Assembly: GCA_021399445.1 (NCBI GenBank)
Contig: JAJTUQ010000003.1
Coordinates: 186,001 to 250,000 of the forward strand
Direction of reading: 5' to 3'
From: Xylogone sp. PMI_703
Taxonomy: Eukaryota > Ascomycota > Leotiomycetes
DNA length: 64,000 bases
This document shows, piece after piece, positions 57,354 to 64,000 of this stretch (the stretch's first letter is position 1; the number at the start of each line of letters is the position of its first letter). Made by a program: the position numbers and the translations under genes. The notes beneath the pieces were generated by a model that saw only the letters and a program-made list of their open reading frames with translations, had not been told where the DNA came from and did not search any database.

Positions 57354-59257
57354 ATGGTGGCAATGCTGTCCCTCAATGTTCAAGCCAACGTGCAAGAGAC
57401 CGTTAAGCAACTTTTCTCCTATATTCGTGCACAAGGTGACAATGGTTACATGGGCGAACGTGTCAGTCAACTTGAACATGCGCTACAATGTGCGCACCAA
57501 GCGCGCGTCTCTGGAGCGGATAATGAGACTATTCTCGCAGCTTTACTGCATGATATCGGTCATTTTATACCCTTATATGCAGATATGCCGGCTATGATTG
57601 CCCCAGATGGAAGTGAGCTAGGGCGTGGTAGTCACGACGTATTCGGGGAGAAGTATTTAAGACACCTTGGGTTTAGTGATAAAATTTGCCAACTTGTCGG
57701 CGCGCATGTGCTAGCAAAGAAGTACCTAACGGCTACTGATGAGCAGTACTATGAGCGTTTAAGTGATAGAAGTAAGCAAACTTTAAAGATACAAGGAGGA
57801 CCATTCAGTAAGGAGGAAGTTGAGGCGGCAAAAAGAGATCCACTACTTCAAGAAAAGCTGAATATAAGGATATGGGACGACAGAGCAAAGGTGTCCGGCG
57901 CACCTGTTGAGCCTCTTACTGACTATGAGGCAATGGCCGCGGAGTCACTACTCAGTAAGAACATACTATCTTCATTTCAAAAGAGCCTACAATTTACTAA
58001 TAAAGTTATTTAGAGTCCCGGTCACATATCACTCTCCATCACCGTTCCTATGCTCTCCCTAGAAAACCCACTGTCGTTGTTTGTGTTGATGGTTTTGATC
58101 CAACTTATTTGTCAGCTGGTATATCCTCCGGCATCCTCCCTAATCTCTCGAACGCCATCTCCTCCGGCTTTCATGCACCAGCTACATCCTGTATGCCCTC
58201 GTTCACTAATCCTAACAATGTTAGTATTGTCACTGGTGTACCGCCAACTATCCATGGGATTGCTGGAAACTTTTACCTGGATCCTATTACGAAAGAAGAA
58301 CGCATGGTCCTTGATGACACATTGCTCCGTGGCTCTACAATCTTACAGCTAATGTCTGCACGGGGGGTACGAGTAGCCGCAGTGACGGCGAAGGACAAGC
58401 TACGACGAATCCTCAGCCATGGTCTTGATCCCTCAAGGTCAATTTGTTTCTCCGCTGAATACGCAAACAAGGCCAGTCTAGAAGAGAACGGCATATCCAA
58501 TGTAGAGGAGTATGTTGGCAGACCTGCGCCACCACAATACAGCGGGGATCTCAGCATATATGTTCTTGATGCAGGCATAAAGCTTTTGCAAGATGATCGA
58601 GCGGAGCTTTTCTACCTTACACTATCAGATTTTATTCAACATAAGCATGCACCAGGCTCTGAGGAGGCGAACGACTTTATGACCACATTAGATAATCGAA
58701 TCGGAAGGCTAGTAGATATGGGCGCAAACGTGGTTATTACGGGGGACCATGGTATGAGCGACAAATCAAAGAGTGATGGGAGCCCAAACGTATTATATGT
58801 ACAAGACGTACTAGAAGATAAATGGGGTAAGGGATGTGCAAGGGTGATTTGTCCAATAACAGACCCGTTTGTGAAGCATCATGGAGCATTAGGTGGGTTT
58901 GTGAGAGTTCACGTTGAAGATCAGCGAGCTGTTGGGGAAATGATTCAGCTTATGAAGACACAGCCGGAGGTAGAAATTGCTCTTGCGGCTGAGGAAGCAG
59001 CATCTCAACTCGAATTACCTCTTGATCGTGAGGGCGATTTTGTGGTTATATCCGTCAAGGGCGCTGCTCTTGGTTCTAGAAAAGAGGAGCATGACTTGAC
59101 CAACCTCAAAGGCCATCGATTAAGAACTCATGGTGGCATTTCAGAGCAGGATATCCCATTGATTATGACTAGTCCTGCCAAGAAGGAAGCTTACGAGAAT
59201 AAGAAGCAATGGAGGAACTATGACGCATTTGATCTGGCGTTGAACTATGCGGCATAG
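57354..59257 (+). CDS. phnZ-phnA fusion: Predicted PhnZ-PhnA fusion: HD-domain oxidative C-P lyase joined to phosphonoacetate hydrolase
   Basis: Two exons (57354-57954 and 58014-59257) encode 614 residues. Residues 1-200 are a PhnZ-like HD-domain di-iron oxygenase: Tyr32 and Glu35 (the PhnZ lid pair), His42, His66-Asp67 in LLHDIGH, His94, His118 and Asp175. The spacings match the PhnZ ligand set, apart from six extra residues between Asp67 and His94. PhnZ turns 2-amino-1-hydroxyethylphosphonate into glycine and phosphate. After a linker of about 20 residues, residues 218-614 are a PhnA-like alkaline-phosphatase-superfamily hydrolase (phosphonoacetate to acetate and phosphate): Asp226 in CVDGFD, nucleophile Thr265 in SFTNPNN, Asp406 and His410 in SDFIQHKH, Asp445-His446 in TGDHGM, and a late His in RTHGG. 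The PhnA frame has no ATG before Met261, which lies after the catalytic Asp226, so it cannot stand alone. The 59-nt intron has GTAAGA, TTACTAAT and TTTAG signals. No targeting signal is evident. Confidence 0.85.
57955..58013 (+). other. Fusion intron whose acceptor TAG is the PhnZ stop codon
   Basis: A 59-nt intron: donor GTAAGA at 57955, branch-site-like TTACTAATAA near 57995, acceptor TTATTTAG ending at 58013. Removal is phase 1 and gives an AAG codon leading into the PhnA frame. If retained, translation runs 18 codons further (219 residues) and stops at TAG 58011-58013, which is the acceptor itself. Retention would thus yield a free PhnZ-like protein of nearly normal size. Confidence 0.8.
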
Positions 59258-60168
59258 GTAAATGTGTAATAACGTGGGAATTTTCACAATTTCAATCACG
59301 CTCTGGATTCAAAATAGATTGGTCAGAATACTCTACTGAATTTTTGTGTCCCCAATCGAGTAAATGCATACATATATCACAATTTACTATGATAGCAGAA
59401 TAACTAAGATTATTTCCATACTGGTTAACAACCACAAGTGACTTGCTGTAGCATTGATAAATTAAGTTTGGAATGTAATTCATCCTTGTTTTTTTGTACT
59501 TTAAAATGATATATCTCCAAATAGAACAAGTGACACCCTCGCATGAACAAGTATATGATTCAGAATGAGTTCTATTCTTTACGCACGTGACCGCTGCTGC
59601 TCCGAACAACCTCGCACTTCTCACCGATATCGACTTTCGAATCTCCACGTTTGCTAGGAGCTTTGACACTTTGTCCTACCACGTTTACAGTTCGCACGCG
59701 TTGTGGCGACGCCCATCTACACGTACCCCCCAAATTTAGAATTCCTACATGTGTTTTGCCTTGGCCACTCCCTAGCTATCTACATTAGGACCTCCGCCAC
59801 ATAATCTGCGGTTCGTTTGCGAAGGCATATTCCCGTGCCACATTTCCCTGAATCTCACAGACGTCTGTCGATATCCTTTATCTTGCCGATGAATAACAAG
59901 TTAGACTCAAATGTTGAAAACACGTGGGAAAGTCCTCCGGCTCTCGATGCTCCTAGCAACCGGCTATTGGCCGCGATTCCGAGCCGGTCTCTTATGCTAT
60001 CACCAACTCCCGAATAATGACAATATAACGAATTGTTCTATAAATTCCTGATACATGGGTCTTCCGTTCAACTCAGGCGTTGTCCATAGCTCATTATGCG
60101 ATGATCTCCTCTATCAAGCAATAATCTCTATAATTTTGTCCCTGCTCCAAAATATTTAGCCCCTCAAA
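59258..60168. other. Intergenic, 0.9 kb, upstream of the transporter
   Basis: 3' flank of phnZA and promoter of the MFS transporter. It holds the second copy of the 22-nt motif (59611-59632). A 66-codon frame at 59817-60017 has no recognisable features. Confidence 0.55.
59611..59632 (+). promoter_or_regulatory. Shared 22-nt motif, copy 2
   Basis: 21 of 22 bases match copy 1 at 57075-57096. The 3' part contains the palindrome CGATATCG. It lies 537 bp upstream of the transporter start. A weaker relative (CTCGCACTTTTCCCGA) occurs at about 62985, beyond the transporter. Confidence 0.5.
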
Positions 60169-61953
60169 ATGGAGAATGCCAAACCTAGGAGACAGATTTG
60201 GGTTGATAACATCAAGTTTTTACTTGTCGCCGGTGGTGGCCTCTTTGGTGATGGGTATCTAAATCAGACAATTGGTCTTGGTAAGGAATTCTGCGGAAAG
60301 AAGAGTATACTGACGTGAAATGCTGATACCCTGGAACAGTGGTTCCCATGATCGGTTATCTCTACTTCCAAGATACCAAGAACACACCGTCCGCAATCCA
60401 AGCTGACGAAATCAAGGGTTCTTTTTCCGTAGGAATGATTTTTGAGCAGCTCTTATTTGGGACTCTCGGTGATGCCCTTGGGAGACAACGAGTCTACGGA
60501 AAAGAATGCTTGTTCGCTATATTTGGTACCCTACTAGTAGTTCTTTTACCATGGAAAGGCCTATCCCATCAAGGCGTGGTAGCTTGGCTAGCAGTCTTCC
60601 GTGCAGTCACCGGGATGGGAACCGGAGGAGGTATGTAGTAATACTCTTCGTATATAGCCGTGTGAGATTGTAACTGCTCTATGAGTTCAGATTATCCAAT
60701 GACTTCGACATTATCCGCTGAGCATAGGATTATTGGAAGCCGGGCAAAGTTGATTCTCCTAGTGTTTGCCTTTCTGGCGCTTGGCACGCTTACTGCAGCG
60801 GTTGTATATGTCATTCTCCTTGCAGCCTTTAAGTCTGCCGTCGAATCTGATATTCGCCACCTCGAATAGGTTTGGCGGCTTTTTGTTAGGTTTGGGTATC
60901 ATCCCTGCTGTATTCACTCTCTATGCACGTCTTCAGATGAAAGAGACGGTACCGTATGAGAAATGTAAGTGAATAAGTGTCCCAACCAAATAGACTCGTA
61001 CTGAATCTGGTCCGCACGAATAGATGTTGCGAAAGACACTAGCCTTAAAGACAGCACCAAACGTGGATATGGCACTCAATGGCGTGATTTTTCCGCTTAT
61101 TTCTCGGAGTGGAGACATGCAAAAGTTCTAATTGCCGTATCAATGGCTTGGCTTCTTTTGTAAGAATGCTATCCCAACGACCCTACATCTTTCTGATCAC
61201 TTCTCAGTGACATTGCGTATTACGGAATCAGCTTAAACCAGTCTATTATTCTTAAAGATATTGGATTTGGTGCGGGGAAGTCGGCATGGGAGACACTCCA
61301 TAACACTGCTGTGGGCAATGTCATTGTCTCATTCGCTGTACGTATCTGCCTCCTTCACTCCTGCACGGCAACTGACCTGAACGTTAATGTAGGGACAGTT
61401 ACCTGGGTCCTGGATAGGCGTATTTCTCCCAGACATTTTTGGCCGACGTAGCCTTCTAATCTGGTCTTCCCTCTTGACAGCTGTGTTGTACGCCGTCTGG
61501 GCAGGTGTCAATGATCAAGCAAGCTCGGGTGGTCTTATCACCTTATTTACTCTATCTCAACTGACACTCAATTTCGGCCCCACTACTATGACATTCCTTT
61601 TACCTGTCAAACTCTTTCCAACCCGCGTTCGAGGAACCGCGCACGGAATCGCGGCAGCTTCAGGAAAATGCGGCGCCATCTTGACAGCTTTCGCATTCGG
61701 CACCATCAATGATACACTTGGTCTTCGTGGGGCCCTCGGCTTGTTTGCCGGCGTTATGGTCCTAGTTGCCGGTACAGGACTGTGGATACCCGAGACCAAG
61801 GGCATGACGCTGGATCAGATCGAAACTGGAGTTCTGTATGGAGATGTAATTGAGGAGGATGGGGCTATTTCCAGTGACTCCAGCATTAACAAATCTGACC
61901 AGAAAGGGTTAAATAGTGGAGTTCAAGTACAGAGTGTTCAGATGAGCGTGTAA
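60169..61953 (+). CDS. MFS transporter, PHO84/GIT1-like phosphate-organophosphate symporter; reading frame apparently interrupted
   Basis: Plasma-membrane symporter of the phosphate:H+ (PHS) group, a good candidate for phosphate or phosphonate uptake. Exon 1 (MENAKPRRQIWVDNIKFLL) is spliced to VVPMIGYLYFQ. Then come GTLGDALGRQRVYGKE, WLAVFRAVTGMGTGGDYPMTSTLSAE, and later DIAYYGISLNQSIILKDIGFG and LPVKLFPTRVRGTAHGIAAASGKCGAI, all typical of the family. At 60867-60869 a TAG interrupts the frame after SDIRHLE. The next bases still read VWRL in that frame, as the family would, and after a run of five T the reading continues one frame over as LLGLGIIPAVFTLYARL. This looks like a nonsense change plus a one-base insertion. 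A 37-nt intron (60833-60869) would bypass it, but is very short and deletes conserved residues. Later introns are normal. Confidence 0.75.
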
Positions 61954-64000
61954 ATAAGGACTGCAATTCATGAGAAATTGCAATAATTGTTAACTGTTTA
62001 TAATGCAAGCTTGACGCTCTCTTCACGCATGAGTGGGAAATGTCGAAAAGGTCGGGCTAGATATTCCTTGGCTGCACAGATGCGGAACTTATTAGTAAGA
62101 ATCAGAATTAAAATCGTTGAACACCCAGATTTATCTTTGACCAGTCAGATTAGAACTACTTTATATAGTCCCCCATTATAAGCTGTGGAGGGCCGCCAAG
62201 GAGCGGCAGCAGGATAGATAGACATCGACAGCAGCGGACCCCATAAGACATCTAGCATCAGGACGGCATTCTCCGCAGTCAACATCATGGGCTGGGGCGC
62301 CCTGTGCTTTAATCAATGGATACAGGCTGTCAAGCATGCCCCAGAGTATCAAACCAGCAATAATCACTGGAGGTGCCATATATAGTAGGTACTCAATATG
62401 GCTTCGCAGATTCTTCACTACATTCCGGACTCTTGGGGCCCTGAGGTGGATATGGCCTAACAAGAGTGCCACTATCCTGGAGGCCATATATAGTGATGAT
62501 GAATTCGCTGATGGGAGAGGAGATCAAGAAAACGAGATGGTCATCGGTAGAGAGTAATTAATATCTAGTTTAATCCTGCCATATTAGGTGTATAAAAATA
62601 GAAATTCGAAACTGGAATCGAAGTCGAAATATTGCGAATGTAATATTCAAGTTTCAGTTTCCGTACTCCATGTAGCCTATAATAACTAGAATGTCAACGT
62701 ACTGCATTATATTGTAGTATACTGTATGCATAAACGATTTTAAATGCTGCAGTCCTTGACTTCTTGTGCAGCTGAGAGCATCAACTGCCCGAGCACGTCA
62801 CTATAGGCTGAACCTTTTCCTCGATCATGAAGAGCTCTCAATTCAATGATTATATCACTTTGATTTTCCCAAATGTGAATAGATGAATAATAATAGTTAT
62901 TGAAACATCTGCGCCACTTGGATTTTATGCAATTCCTCGTGAGTTTGTGTGATTACTGTATCGTGACTAGTTCACTCCTAGACTCGCACTTTTCCCGACA
63001 TGATATAATCCTCTATATCATCGTGGTAAGACGAGCACACGCGTCACGTGGCTCCCGTGCCTGGCAAGTAGGCATAACTTGCAGCTTTTAGAGCCATAAT
63101 AGTCAACTGCCTTCTTCCGTATTTTATCGGGCCATAGCCTGTGGTTGGTTAGTCATTTAATTGTAGCCACCGCTATTGCATCTCTGTATCACTACGCGGC
63201 TTCAGAGCTTCGCTGTCACAAGCCTTAATCATACGACTAACCTGCTTGCGCTATAAGGAGCATATATTGTAAATTCAGGTGATCCAATGATTCAGTCATT
63301 GTTCTATAAATTTAGAATAACTTGGGCCAAGGTGTGAAACGCTTAGGAATCTTCAGTACACGCCAAGAAATATACCAAAAGTCGAGGCGATTGACCATTG
63401 GAAGGTATTGTCGCAGTAACCGCATGTCAACTGTAGGATTGATGGACCCTGTACCAATATCGGTAGACCCTTACGTGTGCAGTCAGATGGCTATCTCGCG
63501 GGGTACTCGTACAGGTGGGCACTCTTACCCCCGGTACTGCACTGTAAGAATACGGCAGGTATTGCGACAGGGCGTGGCCACATCGAGAGTTGTTCCGTTA
63601 GGCTGGGAGCGGAGTGGGAGCGGACCAACGTACCCGCTGGCCCATCCGTCAGGCGTACATACAGTACTGTACTATGCTACTGGGTACAGTTATATTGCTG
63701 CTACCGTACTTAGGCTACGATAAATGGGGGAGTGGACCTGTCGATGCCTTGCGTAAAACACGCTAGCCAACGGGCCTTCTGGGCGAGGCACAGCACAGTA
63801 CCTCCGCACATCACCAAAACTGCGACCGGTGCTACAGCGATTAAGATCCGTATAGCGCTAGCAACGGGCGGCATATACGCGGAAACACGCGAGAACACGC
63901 GAGAGTCCTGCCATATGAAGTATGAGACACTCCTATTCCGGTATTAAAAATGTGAGATTAATACTTAATAAAAGGCAAGCTCCTCGCTCAGCCCTCTACC
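61954..64000. other. Right flank, 2 kb, no supported gene
   Basis: Only short, unrecognised frames. A minus-strand frame at 62176-62487 has a hydrophobic middle (PPVIIAGLILWGMLDSLYPLI) but no family resemblance. Sequence from about 63400 is richer in G+C and in GTAC/TACCG words. No transposon end or tRNA was recognised. Confidence 0.5.

Noticed and set aside
58050..58352. A 100-codon frame starting with ATG at 58050 as a possible separate PhnA start
   Set aside because: It is in a different frame from the PhnA domain and reads no PhnA motif; it is a shadow frame.
62176..62487. Minus-strand 103-codon frame with a hydrophobic segment
   Set aside because: No recognisable family, no continuing exon, and the flanking sequence carries stops in all useful frames.

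Overview
The window is nuclear DNA of a filamentous ascomycete (Pezizomycotina). Genes are broken by many short introns (about 45-80 nt, GT...CTAAY...YAG), and the gene content is typical of an accessory region: ABC and MFS transporters, P450s, and several Zn2Cys6 regulators. No rRNA, tRNA or CRISPR array was seen. The species cannot be named from the sequence.

Left part (about 1.6-41.5 kb) reads as a secondary-metabolite gene cluster. It holds an ABCB-type exporter, two cytochromes P450, an HxxxDG acyltransferase, a salicylate-hydroxylase-like FAD monooxygenase, a Baeyer-Villiger monooxygenase, an alpha/beta hydrolase, an old-yellow-enzyme reductase, a Zn2Cys6 regulator, a DHA1-type MFS exporter, an NRPS-like adenylation-thiolation-reductase enzyme, an anion:cation-symporter-type MFS permease, a 2-oxoglutarate dioxygenase, a second Zn2Cys6 regulator and a maltose-acetyltransferase-like enzyme. 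The only assembly-line enzyme is the A-T-R protein. No PKS, terpene cyclase or prenyltransferase is visible, so either the A-T-R enzyme is the core or the scaffold gene lies elsewhere.

Middle (41.5-49 kb): an AT-rich gap with a 231-bp MITE-like element (22-bp perfect terminal inverted repeats, AAGT duplication), then a combined C2H2 + Zn2Cys6 regulator divergent from a short-chain dehydrogenase, and another Zn2Cys6 regulator.

Right part (49-62 kb): a Dal5-like permease and an unusual DapA-family aldolase, followed by what I consider the main discovery, a compact phosphonate-catabolism locus. It has a Zn2Cys6 regulator, a PhnY-like Fe(II)/2OG dioxygenase, a divergently transcribed gene whose HD-domain PhnZ-like oxygenase is spliced in frame to a PhnA-like phosphonoacetate hydrolase (one predicted 614-residue bifunctional C-P lyase), and a PHO84/GIT1-like MFS transporter. 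A nearly identical 22-nt motif sits in the phnY/phnZA promoter and upstream of the transporter. The 59-nt intron that fuses PhnZ to PhnA ends in the very TAG that would stop PhnZ if the intron were retained, so splicing could choose between PhnZ alone and the fusion. The transporter appears to carry a reading-frame break.

The outer 1.6 kb on the left and 2 kb on the right show no supportable gene.
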